Positions 11,822 through 24,400 of a stretch of 64,000 bases of DNA are shown here, piece after piece. Source of the DNA: Chlorops oryzae (lineage: Eukaryota > Arthropoda > Insecta > Diptera > Chloropidae). Location: assembly GCA_020466095.1 (NCBI GenBank), contig CM035806.1:60205291-60269290 (forward strand), written 5' to 3'. The notes under the pieces were generated by a model that was not told where the DNA came from, ran no database searches, and was given only the letters and a program-made list of their open reading frames with translations. The stretch's first letter is position 1; every line of letters starts with the position of its first letter. Made by a program: the position numbers and the translations under genes.

Positions 11822-11986
11822 ATGACTTTGAAAAAAATTAACTGGGTGTGGAACTTTTTTGCAAAAAGTATAGATGGTAAGCAAGTAACTTGCTCCATTT
11901 GTAGAGCAAAGCTGTGCTAACACAATTCTACCACTTGCACGAGCAATCACTTAAAACAAGTCCTCAATACGGACCAGAGTTAGGTT
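11822..11986 (+). pseudogene. BED zinc-finger start of a hAT transposase (broken)
   Basis: From the ATG at 11822 the frame reads MTLKKINWVWNFF, then TCSIC, then a TAA after AKLC; past the stop the same frame continues HNSTTCTSNHLKQ. The W..F, C-x2-C and N-H-L-K order is that of a BED finger, which binds transposon ends. The finger contains an in-frame stop and lacks the second histidine, and no catalytic region follows. It is a relic. Confidence 0.65.
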
Positions 11987-12159
11987 GGTTCAATGTACCA
12001 TATTTAAAATATATGTTAATGCATTGTCCTGGATGAAAACTTTTAGGACACCAGAAAAAATGTTTGAAATGCAATCAAGTACCTCAGGTGGTAGAATTGG
12101 TACAAATTTAGCATTCCGATAACCTAAGGCCAGTTCTTGGAAGTAAAAAAAAATCCTCC

Positions 12160-12235
12160 TGTGTGGGGAATCGAACATACAACCTCTAGACTGAGATGCG
12201 ATTATGCCACAACTACGCTACTGACGGTCATACTA
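12160..12235 (-). repeat. tRNA-like (SINE-type) module
   Basis: On the minus strand, CAGTAGCGTAGTTGTGG (box-A-like) and ATGTTCGATTCCCC (box-B-like) lie about 40 bases apart. It sits inside the hAT relic. No flanking target duplication was found. Confidence 0.55.
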
Positions 12236-12623
12236 CGGACACTATTAGAAACATATCTACAGCCTGAAACTCATCACCTAGTAAAATATAGTGACAATAA
12301 GCTCAATAGAAACGGAGATATTCCACGATAAGTTTTATAACTTGTATTCCAGTCAATGCAAACAAGTTCAGAAAAAACGCTCTCCTGTAAAATTTGTTTT
12401 TTGTTGCTTACATCAATTTGGCGATTAGTGCTCGATATATAAACATATATAGAAAGACGAATATAAAGCGATCGTTCGAATAGTTTGAAGCTACTATTCG
12501 AATAGTTGCTGTTTTCCGATTAATCGAATATTCGACTGCGAACGATTATTCGAATAGTGAAAATCGATTTTCGATATTCGAATAAGACCGTATTCGAATA
12601 ATTCGAAATATTATATTATTATT

Positions 12624-12864
12624 AGGGCTCGGATTTTGTTAACTTTTATAAATTTAAAGCATACTTTATGGGGCAAAACTTTTTCTTACCAACGTTTAGC
12701 AAATAAATTTAGCGAAGTTTAACTTCAAACCGTTTTTCTAACTTCAAAAAAATTCATATTGAAGTTAAAAATCGATTTGAATCTTAACTTTATGTGAGTT
12801 GAACAAAATTTTTACTCCATAAAGTATGCTTTAAATTTAGAAAAGTCAATAAAATCCGAGCCCT
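12624..12864. mobile_element. MITE with ~50-bp inverted ends (AGGGCTCGGATTTT)
   Basis: The left end AGGGCTCGGATTTTGTTAAC continues through AAGCATACTTTATGG and is mirrored at the right end, finishing AAAATCCGAGCCCT. About 241 bp with no coding capacity. ATTATTA occurs on both sides and could be a target duplication, but the flank is AT-rich, so the superfamily (hAT or MULE) stays open. Confidence 0.7.
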
Positions 12865-14125
12865 GATTATTATAATATTGAAATAAGAATGTCAACCACA
12901 TAGTTTTCGGACTGGCAGGCCTACAAATCGCAATTTTGTTTTTAGAAAACATTAAGCATTAAGAATGCAATGAGATTACTAACAACGGCGCTTGTTTCAA
13001 CCCGTTCTGTTCCTTTCGATGTGTTTTGCTTCTATAAAAATGCGTGTATTTTTCCACAGCCATCACTCGAACATAGTAAATGGAAAACAATTTGTTTCAA
13101 TTTGAATAAGCAGGTGTTTTTCCAGGCTTACTTCACCACAATTGCCTCTGAAGAACAAAACTTTTCAACGCAATCAAGCGAAATTGAAGCAAAATCATGC
13201 TAAATAAATGTTTAAGTGAATTGACCAAGGAGTTTGTGAAACACTGTAATGTTTTCAGTACTTAAACAACGCAAAGTTTGGGTATTAAGAACTTTTCGAA
13301 AGCATTAAAAAGCAACACCTCGACAACCAATATAGTCAAGGAGCAAATGGCAGGGACACCCGACGTATACGTGTGAAATGGAAATTTCAATGCGATGATT
13401 TGCAAGCGTGGTTCTTATTGTTATTTGAGCACTCATAAAATGACGAAAGGGAATTCGTACCGCAGTCCCTAGTATAAAAGTTAAGAAGTTTTCGAAATAC
13501 TTGAGAGCAAAATAAAAACTTGTTCAGTGGAAAAAAGTTCTATAGAATTTGAGATACTTGTCAATAGCGAAAACACTTCTCATTACGGAAATGACTTCTG
13601 AGTATTTTCCTCTACTTATTGCAGCTTTTATTTGTCAATCGTTTCCATAGAAACAATTCATAGATAAGCAAAGTGAATAAATAAGCATAGAAATAATAAT
13701 AAAAAGAAGGGAAAGGAAAGGAGGAAAGAAGAAAACGGGAGAAGAGCATTTTCAGGTGTTTATTTTCTTTTTCTCTTCTACTTTCATTCGTTCTGACATC
13801 TGTATCTCCTATTGATGTGAGCGGAACCGGTGATGACGAATAGATAGTTCCCCCTTGAGATTTCGATCGACTAATGACAATTTAAAATTTATAAGATCAA
13901 TTATATTCTATAGAATTTACTATAAACTTTTTTGAGTTTTTTCCAATAAAAATTATTGACTGCTTAAATTCTTTACTTATAAAGACAAATATACAGGATG
14001 TTCCGTTTGTGAAGGTCAACCGGTAAGAAGCTGATAGAGGAGGTCAGAACTAACAACAAATTTTATGGGAGGGGGCAGGGTGGTGGTCGCAAATGCACCC
14101 CTAAGGGGTTATAGGGCCTTAAAGT
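12865..14125. other. Intergenic; no gene recognised
   Basis: Short open frames (for example 12970-13203 +) have no domain or start context. A purine-rich tract lies at about 13700-13745. Nothing else supported. Confidence 0.45.
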
Positions 14126-14137
14126 TTTTAGGCAGTA

Positions 14138-14369
14138 GGTAGGCAGGTAGGCTGAAATGGCTTCCACTTAGGCCGTTAATCGGCCCATTGTGATACCACG
14201 AGAGGTTTTCTTGTGCTTGGGTGAGTGTATATCTTTTTTATGTAGTGTGCCCAACTAACATGCGATTTTTGAAAAACCATTACACTCCGTTTCGCCTGTG
14301 CCGGGAATCGAACCTCTGACCCTGGGATCAAGAGCATAGCACGCATCCCCTACGCTATCCCAGAGCCAA
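14138..14369 (-). mobile_element. tRNA-derived SINE with 12-bp target duplication
   Basis: TTTTAGGCAGTA occurs at 14126-14137 and again at 14370-14381, flanking 232 bp. Read on the minus strand the insert starts with a tRNA-like head (GGATAGCGTAGGGG and AGGTTCGATTCCCGGC). A body follows with CTCGTGGTATCACAATGGGC and GCCTAAGTGG, then a short repeated tail. The long direct repeats indicate LINE-style target-primed insertion. The body matches a motif in the element at 17019-17305. Confidence 0.75.
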
Positions 14370-14381
14370 TTTTAGGCAGTA

Positions 14382-15417
14382 AGTCGAGAAAAATAACTCT
14401 TCCACAATAATGGTTCATCGTAGAAAAAAAAACTTTTATCCAGTTTGAAATCCAATTGTATGTGCTTTTAGGCAAAATTGAATTGATGTTAAAAATTTGA
14501 CCCATTGACGGAAAAATAAACGGTCAATGTAAAAAATTCTGAAAAAACAAATCAATTTTTTTTACTTTGGAAGCCATTTTGGTATGAAAAGTGTCCAATT
14601 AACACCCAAATTTTTTTGTTATTCAAAAGGCTGGATCGATTTTCTTTAATTTGGTACCCCATATGTCTAATAAATTTTTTGAAAATAAAATGAGAAAATG
14701 AAATATCTAAACTGCTGACTGCTATCACATCTAATAAGTTCGACTTCATTGAATTTGGGAATTAGGTGAAAAATATAGTGTCTGCGATGAATCTGTGGGC
14801 GAAAGCACGGATTTGGTGAACATCACTGACTAAGGAAACGCGAAGTGTATATATTGCTCTACCACTTTTTTGGAAGATCATTGGGGTGATACGTGGAGTA
14901 ATTTAGATTGTGTTAGTCTCGAACAACAGCTCTTTATATCGCTCCGGCTGATATGGTCCATATAACTTTGAAGTCAGGTAATTTTTAAAGCAAACTTTTG
15001 GTTAAAAATAGGTAGAATTTAACCAAAATAGGTCGAACGGACTAAAGACTGGTCAAATTTCCCTATTTTTCTTGTACAAGCGTCTGGCACAAAAACCATA
15101 AAAACTGTTCTTAAATCAGAATCGTTCGAGATATTTCAATGAAATTTGAAATTTGAGCTTACATTTAAGCCTCCTATTAAAACATATAAGTATATATAGC
15201 TAACTGTTTTTCTGTAACGGGCATTGTATTTCCTGACTATAACACCCTTAATTGTTTTTACTGTTTCATCAATATTAAAAACAAGTTCATAATTGTCAAC
15301 TTAATTCAATCAAGTAGAATAGAAAATAAACTTAGAAAAAACATCCTTACCAAGTTTTGACATAGCAAACACCAATACCCGTCTATATTTTCACCAACAC
15401 ACATATATACTCAAACC
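14382..15417. other. Intergenic; fragment of a dispersed repeat
   Basis: No gene. At 15005-15065 there is a stretch with AATAGGTCGAACGGACT that is similar to motifs at 45340-45660, so a dispersed repeat is likely. Its ends were not found. Confidence 0.4.
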
Positions 15418-15419
15418 TA

Positions 15420-15939
15420 CCCAGCGGGAAATGTCCCGCGGACATCTCCGATGATGCCTTAGTGACTTCGGAGCCGGAATGCATGCTATTTCCGGTGACA
15501 CTTTTTATGACATTTACACAGGAGCTGACAGGGACTTCAGCGGTGACATTATCACCGGAAGATAAGAAAATGTCACTGGTCATGCTAGGGGATGCAAAAA
15601 AAGCATTTGAGAGCAGCACATTGCTCTTTTCCCTCTCTTTGAAAGTTTCGAAAATTTTTAAAAATCTATGTTTAACAATTTTTGTTCGCCTCTGCCAGGG
15701 ATCGAACCCGCGGTCTTCGGATTGTGAGTCGAGCATTCATCATCTACGCCACTTCATGCTAACGCTGAACTGACGCTTAAACCTTATTTAAATTTCAGTA
15801 GCCAATGAGAGTCAAGCACATGAACAGCATCCCTCCACGATGACATGTCCGCCAAGATGTCATGCATAACAATGTCACCTATATGTCATCGATGACATCA
15901 TTGGTGACTTTGTCATGCAGGAGATAATTTCCCGCTGGG
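15420..15939. mobile_element. TIR element (CCCAGCGGGAAAT ends) with a tRNA-like core
   Basis: CCCAGCGGGAAAT at 15420 is matched exactly inverted at the right end, with TA on both sides. The arms are rich in GTGACA/TGTCAT motifs. A tRNA-like module lies near the middle (15690-15757, minus). There is no transposase. A frame crossing 15383-15773 on both strands follows the repeat and is not considered a gene. Confidence 0.7.
15690..15757 (-). repeat. tRNA-like module inside a TIR element
   Basis: Minus-strand AAGTGGCGTAGATGATGAA (box-A-like) and CGGGTTCGATCCC (box-B-like), followed by TGGCAGAGGCG. The anticodon arm does not pair, so it is not a working tRNA. Confidence 0.6.
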
Positions 15940-15941
15940 TA

Positions 15942-17018
15942 TTTTTCAATCGAAGAAGCCAAAACAACCAAAGCACAAGGTCGATTTTAATATCTTCATT
16001 TGCATAAAAGCCAAGTAAGAAAACCTCAAAGTAAATAAGACGCCACTGAGTTGTTCCGTTCTGTTTGTTTTCGTTTTCTTCGATTTTCACGAGCTTAGCA
16101 AAGCATCGAAAGTTGTTATGAGCGTTTTTCTTATTCGACACTTTTTCGCAGTTATTCACACTAATATTGTCACACATTTCGTTTCGCAGTCATTCTGCAG
16201 CAGCTTTTTTTTTTGTTTTTTCTTAAACTTTTTTCACCTTTTCCCAAGTAAATTCGCTTAAGAGAAACGAATGACCTTCGTAATGTGACAATGGTTGTCT
16301 TGCCTGAGTGGAAAACTCCCTGATTTGTTTTTCTTGGGTTTCCTCTTGTTTGCTTAATGTCATTTCATCTCCATTTTTTTTTTTTTTTTTTTTTTTTGTT
16401 TTTTACAAGACTTCCTTTTTCATCCTCTATAGAAATAACAAAATAGATTTTTATGTCCCGTTTTTTAGGATTTTCTCAAATTTTAATGTACCTACGACTA
16501 GGCATGGACGTATCCAGAACTTCAGTAAGGGTGGGGAAAGATACAAATAGCTAGCTGTATGACTATTGTAACACTTTCGCGTATGATCATAGTCGTTGCT
16601 AGAGTTGTAAAATTTAAGAAAAAATCGATTTTCGATTAATACAAGACCTGCATAATTATAAATCAATGTCGGATGATATATTGAAACAAAAATTCGATTA
16701 AATAGATTTATTTATAACTTTTCCAAACATATTTACTATATAATGCGAATTTTTGGTTTTCTGAACTTTATTAAAGCTATTTTATCAAAACAAATAACGA
16801 ACTAAAAATTTTTACCTATGTATACTCTTACAAAGTTTATTGAAAAAAATGACACAGTAACAGTATTTTCAAAATTATCCCCTCGCAAATGAGGTAAAAA
16901 TCGAAAAAGAACAGTTGCCATTGAACGCAACTACAAAGGGGAATTGCCAAAGAATCGGAAAGCAAGATTGACCTAATGTATAAGCAGTCAATCAATAATT
17001 CAGGTCTTTTACACTAGT
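15942..17018. other. Intergenic; no gene recognised
   Basis: A poly-T tract lies at about 16376-16397. Open frames here (for example 15875-16177 -) carry no recognisable domain. Confidence 0.45.
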
Positions 17019-17305
17019 AGAAGTTGCAGATCGGAGGAGGAAGAAGAATCAGTGAGCTAACTCATGTGTCACTGCCCGGATCTGGCTAGGCGAAGATCGA
17101 GGCTGCTCGGCTCCTTTTCTTCTCCTCCCTCACCAAGCTAACATCTGTCCGAATAAAAGACATGTCTAACTTCGTTAATGAGTCCAATTGGCTCCACCAA
17201 ACGGGTAACTAGGGAGGCATGCCTTCCCTCGTGGTATCACAACAGGCTCATATGTGGCCTAAGTGTGTCCCCTTTAAAGGGAGCAGCCACCCTAACCTAA
17301 CCTAG
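17019..17305 (+). mobile_element. SINE-like repeat with CCTAACCTAACC tail
   Basis: CACTAGT flanks the segment at 17012-17018 and 17306-17312. The 3' part reads CTCGTGGTATCACAACAGGC, GCCTAAGTG, CAGCCACCCTAACCTAACC. The first two blocks match the body of the SINE at 14138-14369. The 5' part shows no clear box A/B, so head and tail may come from different families. Confidence 0.6.
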
Positions 17306-17540
17306 CACTAGTCAATTAATGATATTCAATTATAGTTCTATTCCCTTTTGGAGGTGCATTCAGAAGATTTGGCCGTCAATTACTGTATTTTTTTCCAATT
17401 TTGCATATCGTTTTGCTCATATTTTAAATATTAAGAGTTCCAAAAAAATTTTCGAAAGGAAAATAGTTTTCTTAAACGAAAAAAACTAACAATCAAAAAA
17501 TTGGGTTTTATATTTTGGCACGCAAAGAAACCCGAAACGA
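17306..17540. other. Short intergenic spacer
   Basis: AT-rich; nothing recognised. Confidence 0.4.
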
Positions 17541-20500
17541 ATTAGTTGAAATAATTTTAAACAAGTTGTTTAAGGCCTAGGGCCCTTTTCCTTTTTTTAA
17601 TTTTTTTGTTTTTTGCCACGTTTCAATTTTTTTGGTTTAATCGCCCCTAAAACCAAAAATTTTTGAAAATTTCAATTTGGGCTTTTAGGCTTTTTGGGAA
17701 ATTTTTTGAAGGCCCTGCAAGGTAAATTAATGGTCACCAGGGTTACTGGTTAAAACTTACGTGCCAATTTTTCCCCTTTGTATTTTGTAGGAACAATTTC
17801 GAAAGCATCCAGTTTTAAATTTTTGAAACTTTATTGCAAAAGCAAATCCAATTTATAAAATTCTTGAAAACTTGGTTTTAAGAGCAAGTTTTTGTGGCAT
17901 AAAGTGGATAGGGTCCCCTAAAATTCCCATGGGTTTTCGAAGTTCAATTCCCCGGAGGCAGAAAAAGAAGGGAAAATTTAATTTCAAAAGAAATTTTTAA
18001 AGAACAAAGGCACGCAAAAAAAGAAAACAAACGGACTTTTATCAATTCCTGGCAAAGCTTGAAACCTTTTTTATAATTTTGTTGGTTTTTCTAAACCGGT
18101 TTTTTACCCAACCCAACAAAGGGCAAATCCCTTGAACAGGAAGTTGTCCGGGTAAAAAAATATAAAAAAAAGGATTAAAAACTTTGAATGTTTAACAGCC
18201 CTGTCCGGTTGCCTTGACCTTTCCTTCTTTTCTTGGCGCCTCCTTTTCCTTTCGGATCTCCTTCCAAAAACGGCTTGAACCAAATTTGAAGTCGAAAAAA
18301 TTTGGCCATTATGTATTTATTTCGGGGTTCCATATACCTAAGTAAAAATTTGGGAAATCCGCCCAAATTGCCCGGAAAATGAAAATTTATTTATTTTAAA
18401 AATGCGTAAAACTTGGAACCATTAAACATTCCTTGTTTTGGTGTCCTGGTAAACCTTCCAAAAAGGGAAACCTGGCAAAAAATGGAACGGGGTCCGGTTG
18501 ACCAAGAAAAAAATAAGCCCACAAATAAAATTATTGTTTTTAATAAAAGGCTTGAATTCAAAATTCCAAATAGGTTCCCGGAAATGAAAAGGGTAGGAAA
18601 AAATGGCCCGCCCCTGGCCACGCCCACAAATGAAAAATTTTCGTAACTTGGAAGTAAAAGGCGTAGAAGCTTCAAATTCGCAACATAGGTTACCAAGGCA
18701 AATGAAAGGTGTAGGAAAAAAATTTTGTCCCGCCCACTGCCACGCCCACAAATAAAGAATTTTTCTAACTTCCGAAGTAAAAGGCGTAGAAGTTTCAAAT
18801 TCGCAACATAGGTTCACCAAGGCGAATAAAAGGTGTAGGAAAATTTTTTTTTGGCCCGCCCACTTCCACGCCCACAAATAAAGATTTTTCGTAACTTCCG
18901 AAGTAAAAGGCGTGAAGCTTCAAATTCGCAACATAGGTTCACCAAGGCGAATGAAAGGTGTAGGGAAAAAATTTTTTTGGCCCGCCCACTGCCACGCCCA
19001 CAAAAAAAGATTTTTCGTAACTTCCGAAGTAAAAGGCGTAGAAGCTTCAAATTCGCAACATAGGTTTACCAAGGCGAATGAAAGGTGTAGGGAAAAATTT
19101 TATGGCCCCCCACTTCCACGCCCACAAATGGAAGATTGTTCTTAATTCCGGGGTAAAAGGGGCTTAGAAGCTTTCAATTGAAATATTAACCAACAAATAA
19201 AAGGGTAAAAAAATTTTTGGCCCGCCCATCCACGCCCAACAAAATAAAGAGGAAGAAGTAAAGGGTAGGGTTCAATTGGCAACTAGGTTACCGGCGAATA
19301 AATGAGGGAAATTAAAATTTCCCTTCCCATGAAGCCCCAAATGGGAAAAATTTTCAAATTTTTGGGTTTTCTGGGCTTGAACAGTTTCTTACAAAATTAA
19401 ACATCCATAATGTATTAATTTCCAAAAAAAAAAAAATAAAAAAAAGGCAAAAGGACATTGCTTCCAACCCTGGTTTCCCAAATTGTTTTTAATACTAAAA
19501 TCGGTTTCGGTGTTCCGAAGGGAAAAGAAAAACCCGTTTTTCCGACAATTTCCTTTCCGGGAACCAGATATAGAGGAAAAATTTTTTTGGGTGGGACATT
19601 TTAATTATTTTATTTTATTTGATTAAGGGTTTTCTCTTTTTTTATAATTGGAGAGGTTTTAAAAAAAATGTAAATCAAAAGAAAAATAGGGTTTTTTTAA
19701 ATCGAAAAAAAATAATTCTCCCAAAATGGACCCTAAAAAAAAAAGCCGTTTGAAACTAATTTACTTTTGAAAATTGTTTTTTTAAGCCCTTAGGGTCGGT
19801 GCCTTTGAAAATTTTCCCTTTTTTATTTCCTTTTGGAAAAACTATTAAAAACTTTCTTTTTTTTCCAAATCTCTTAAAAATTTCCTTTAAACTTGGTAAT
19901 TTGTTACCGACTTTTCGGAAATAGGTTTAAAAACAAAACCTTAAATTTTTTTTTAATTTTAAAATTTGTGGTATTTTCGGTTACCCTGATCTTTTGGAAA
20001 GGTTTTGAAAAAAGTTTATTTTTTAATTCCCAAAGGCTAAGGGGGAATATTAAGGGTTTTGGGTTTGCAAACGGAACCAGGGAGAAGCTCCGGGAAAATA
20101 GGGATTTGAATACAGGAACCCCAAAAACTTTGGAAACGTTTAGACCCTTCCGTTGTGGTCGGACCCTGAAATTTTGAGCCAAATTTGGAAGGAAAATTTT
20201 TGGCAACTGTTTCGGGGCCCATATGATTCCTAAGGGAAAAATGGGAGCTCCCCCAATTGGAGCCCACAAAGGAATTTATTTTTTCCGTGAAAGCTTTTAA
20301 CGGCGAACCATCAAAAACACATTTTCCGAATTTGGTTGCTGGAAACTTACGAAAAGGACATATCCCTTTCAAAAAATTTACCGCCCCCTTTGGCCAACGC
20401 CCCAAATAAGGGGGCCCAAAAATTTTAAGGGGCTTATTAATTGGGTTAAAAAAATTGGAAATTATTTGAAAAATTGAATTGGGTGACGGATTTTAAAAAA

Positions 20501-22690
20501 CTGGAATTTGAAGAATGCCGTTGTGGTGGGAACCCCAAATAATTTACCAATGAAGGGTCCGAAATTTTGGGCCAATTGTAAGGGGTTCCGAAATATGAAA
20601 TTAAGGTTAAAAATGGGGAAATCCCCCACCCAGCCCACAAATTTGAATTTTTGTGGGTTTCAGGGAAATGTTGTCCCTTGGCAAACCACTTTAAACCTTT
20701 CATTGGAATTTTTTGTGGAAAATTACCAAAAAAACATTCCTGGCAAAAAAGGAACGCGCCCTCTCGGCCCGGCCCCAAAAAGCCCAAAAATAAAACTTTG
20801 TTTAAATTTTGGAAGTTAAAAGGCTAAAATTAAATTGAATAAAAAAATTAAGGTTTTGTTTTGGAAACCAAAATTTTTAGGTTAAACCGCCCAAATTGCC
20901 AAAGCCCAACAAAAGGAAATTTTCTAATTTGGAAAAATTAAAAAGGGTTAAAGCCTTTTCAAATTCCAAAATGGTTCAAAGGCGAATGAAAATTTTTAGG
21001 AAATTTTTTTTTGGCCCCCCAATGGCCAAAGCCCACAAATTAAATTTTTCTTAAAACCCAATAAAAGGCTTTAAAGCTTTCGTTTTTCCCTAGGTTACCA
21101 ATCGTGGGAAAATTTTGTAGAAAAAAATTTTTGGGCCCCCCCAACTTTGCCCCCCCAAATAAGATTTTTGTTCCTAACCCCTTCCAATAAAAGGCCGGTA
21201 GGAAACCCTTTAAAATTTCGAAAAGGGTTAAAAGGCCCGAAGAAATGTGGAAATTTTTGGCCCGCCCAAACTGGGCCGCCCCAAATTGAAATTTTTGGAA
21301 CCTTCCAATAAAATTAGAATTGAAATTCCAAATAAAGGTTCCCAAGAAATAAAGGTTTTTTTATTGCCCAATGAGAAAAAATTTTTCGTTTAATTAAGTA
21401 AAACTAAAAAATTTTAATTCCAAAAAATCACCAAAAAAAATTTAAAAAACCCAATTTTTTTGGCCCGCCCGGTTGCCCACCCAATTAAAAGATTTTTCCG
21501 TTTTTTCCAAGGTTTTAAAAGAAACGTAGAAGTTCGAATTCGGAAATTTGGTTCACCAAGGCAATAAAGGTTGGGAAAATTTTTGGGCGGGATTGCCAGC
21601 CCAAAATAAGATTGTTGGTTTGAATAAAAGGCGAAAGCCTTTAAATTTCGCCAACAAATTCCACCAAGGCCAATTTGAAAAGGTGAAAAAATTTTTTTTT
21701 TGGAAACTGGAGCCCAAATTTAAAGGATTTTCCAAACCCTTTCCGAAGTAAAAGGGTAGGAAGCTTGAAATTCCGCCAATAGGTTTCACCCAAGGCAAAT
21801 AAAGGGGTAAGGGAAAAATTTTTCGGCCCCCCCTTGGCCCGCCCCAAATAAGGATTTTTTCTTTAACTTCCAAGGTTTAAAATTTTAACGTTGAACCAAC
21901 TTAGGTTCCCGGCGAATAAAAAGGTGTGGGAAAAATTTTTTGGGCCCCGCCCCTGGCCACCCCCTGATTGGTTGTTTTTGAATAAAAGGGGTAAAGCTTC
22001 GAATTCGAAATGGTTCCCAACCGGAAAGGGTTTTTTCGGCCCGCCCAACTTCCAGCCCACTTTTGAAGTTTTTGGAATTTTCCGGGTTTTAAAAAGGCTT
22101 TCCGGCTTTTCTTTTGGAACAATTTTCAACCAACGAATGAAATTAAGAAATTTAATTTATTTGGTTATAGCCCAAAATAGAAAAAAAAAGGCGTTAATTT
22201 TGGGACGCCTTGGGTTTTAAATTGGGCTTTAAATTTAGTTTTTATTGGGTTTAAAATTAAACTGGCCCGGAAGTTAATTTTCCTCGTTTTAATTTTTTGG
22301 GAAATTGGTTTAAAATTTTAAATGGAATAAAAAAAGGCCGGGAAATTGTTAATTCCTGGTTTCCTTTAAAAATGCAAAAAAAAAAATTTATAATGTTTTT
22401 GTTTTATTTGTAACAGAAATTAAAAAAATTTTTTTTTTATTTTAGGAAATTTTTATTTTATCCTTTTCCCATTTTTAAAAATATGAAAAAGGGTAAATAA
22501 ATCAGGAAAAATTATTCCTGATTTTGGGAAAAACATTTACTGGACCTTGCCCAATTTTATTAATTGGAACAATTAAAATATAATTGAATTAAAAATTGCC
22601 AATTTAAAATTGAAATAACTTTCTTTTTTTTTTTTTTAAATTTCAAAAAAAAAATTTTTTAAAAAAAATTCGAATTCTTATTTTTGTTGG
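17541..22690. other. Probable low-accuracy consensus over mini-me-like tandem repeats
   Basis: The whole stretch is overloaded with doubled letters and stretched homopolymers, unlike the DNA on either side. Recognisable but distorted copies of sequences that are clean at 58.6-59.5 kb run through it in reverse orientation. At 18400-18540 the order TGGTGT, TGGTAAAC, AAAAAGGGA, AAAAATGGA and AAATAAGCCCACAAATAA follows the complement of 59240-59340. A second distorted copy is at 20090-20400. Ordinary decay would not lengthen homopolymers like this; unpolished long-read gap filling would. Frames in this region should be treated as noise. Confidence 0.65.
18640..19140 (-). repeat. ~125-bp tandem repeat, four to five readable units
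   Basis: GGCGTAGAAGCTTCAAATTC-type starts occur at 18660, 18783, 18909 and 19035 (spacing 123-126), each followed by TTCACCAAGGCGAATGAAA and by GCCCGCCCACTGCCACGCCC. It is the reverse-orientation counterpart of the array at 58620-59235. Further copies to the left and right become unreadable within the low-accuracy stretch. Confidence 0.8.
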
Positions 22691-24190
22691 GGAAATTAAA
22701 TTTTTATACGTTATGTAATCAACTAAGCTACAAAATAAAGAATTGATATGGGTATTGTTGTTGGTACAACGAAACTGTGCCTTCCACGTTTGTTTTAAGG
22801 AGCTGAGCTACCTGCATTAGCTTTGTTGTGCTGTTTTGCACTCATTTCCATTTGACTTTGAACAAGTCAGGAATCTATAATCGGTCTAGCCCGACAATTA
22901 CACAAACCAAGAAAAATAATTCAAAAGCATCTTATAGTATTCTATTTAAAGGAACAATAAGCTTGAGGACGTATTTACAGCGCTTGATCGAGCGGCGTGA
23001 TCTGTAGTGCTACAAGATGACGTTAAAAATTTTAAAGAAATGCAATTTGTTATATTATAATAAGCATTCCACACTATTTTCAGAATGAAAATTTTTGTAG
23101 GAGTGTTACTATGAGAATTTTTTTTTTTTGCTTCTTTTGTTTTTTTTTCACACGAATAAATCTTTTTTATTTAAAATTAACATAAAAAAATGTTTCTTAA
23201 AAAAAAATTTTTTTTGTTACGATGAGATAACACAACAACTTTTTACTGCGCAAATTTCATATATAAATCATCGTATATCCACAAAATATGGATATACGAT
23301 GTTATAACGCGTAGAAACTATCATTTTAAAGGATATACAATTATTTAGCTCACAAATATCTCGTAAACTATATGGTATAGCAACCTGGAGACTCGACAGA
23401 TGGATAGATCTTGAAAAAGTACGCGGGAAAACGTGCTTATCTCAAATTTTTTGATTTTGTGATATACGAGGAGATAACTCCGGGACGACGATATGTAATT
23501 ACATTTGATTACTTTTACAATTTAAAGCATTGGTGCAATTATACTTATATGTGATTGTATTTATTTTACAGCTTTTTCTTATATTTCTCAAATGGTTTAT
23601 AATTTCGATCGTATATAACGTGATTGAATTTTCAAAATCCTTAGGCACTCCATGGGGCAGGTGGACCACAAATATGACGTGGTGAAATATATTCCGCCCA
23701 ATCGTGGAGAATGCTCCTTTTTATATTGATATATAGAATATATTTTAAATTGCAGGGGATCACGAAATTAATTACACGCAATTATGTATATAATTCAATG
23801 CAATTACATATTACATTGCAGGCGATTAGATATTTAATTGGACGAAATTATTTATGTAATTGAAATTATTTTTTTATCATTTGATACAATTACATATAAT
23901 ACAATTGGAGGTAATGAAAAATATAATTGGACGTAATTATGAAAAATTACATCATACCCAATTACATATGTAATGCCTGCAAAATATAATTGGGTATGTG
24001 ATATTTTTTCTCTGCGTGTACAAAAAGGAAATATTTTAAACAAAACAAAAATTATTTCTATAAAATAATAAGGTAACAAAACAAAAAGAATGTACATGTA
24101 CACTGCATGACATACCGTCGTTCGCCAGTGATTGTGTTCTATACCGCAAAATGGAAAAAAATGGAGATACTTAATACCAAGTTGTTGGCT
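22691..24190. other. Intergenic AT-rich DNA with a perfect small hairpin
   Basis: No gene. CATCGTATATCCA and TGGATATACGATG form a 13-bp stem with a 7-base loop at about 23269-23301. Between 23750 and 24000 the word AATTACAT and close variants recur many times, suggesting a short degenerate repeat. Confidence 0.45.
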
Positions 24191-24400
24191 AATATGGTTT
24201 CCAGACTATTGAGTTTAACTGATTTTAGTACCTAAAGTAGACTTTAGTAGTGAGTTTAAACTGAGTTAAGGCTTTTTAAACTCAGAAATAAACTCATGAT
24301 TTTAGTCATTTGTTGCTGCAACCCTTACGTTTTAGTACTTTTTTTCACAACAATGTAATCAGCTGTTTGCTGTTTGTTTTGAAAAATATTCGAAAGTGAA

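Larger units (their letters stand above)
11688..12612 (+). mobile_element. Decayed hAT-type transposon with ATTCGAATA-rich ends
   Basis: The ends are dense in ATTCGAATA/AATCGAATA-like motifs (11690-11760 and 12470-12605), and a BED-type zinc-finger start lies in between. Subterminal motif clusters plus a BED finger are typical of hAT elements. Exact ends and target duplication were not resolved. A tRNA-like module at 12160-12235 is a later insertion. Confidence 0.5.

Noticed and set aside
18391..19145. Several 70-151-codon frames with KLLRLLLRKL/ICGRGSGRA-type repeats
   Set aside because: They are translations of the ~125-bp tandem unit, seen again at 58.6-59.2 kb; not proteins.
19893..22220. 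Many 67-122-codon frames on both strands
   Set aside because: They lie in the homopolymer-distorted stretch, where chance long frames are expected and frames are unreliable.
23750..24010. CRISPR-like spaced repeat of AATTACAT
   Set aside because: Spacing is irregular and the words degenerate; the sequence is eukaryotic and AT-rich.
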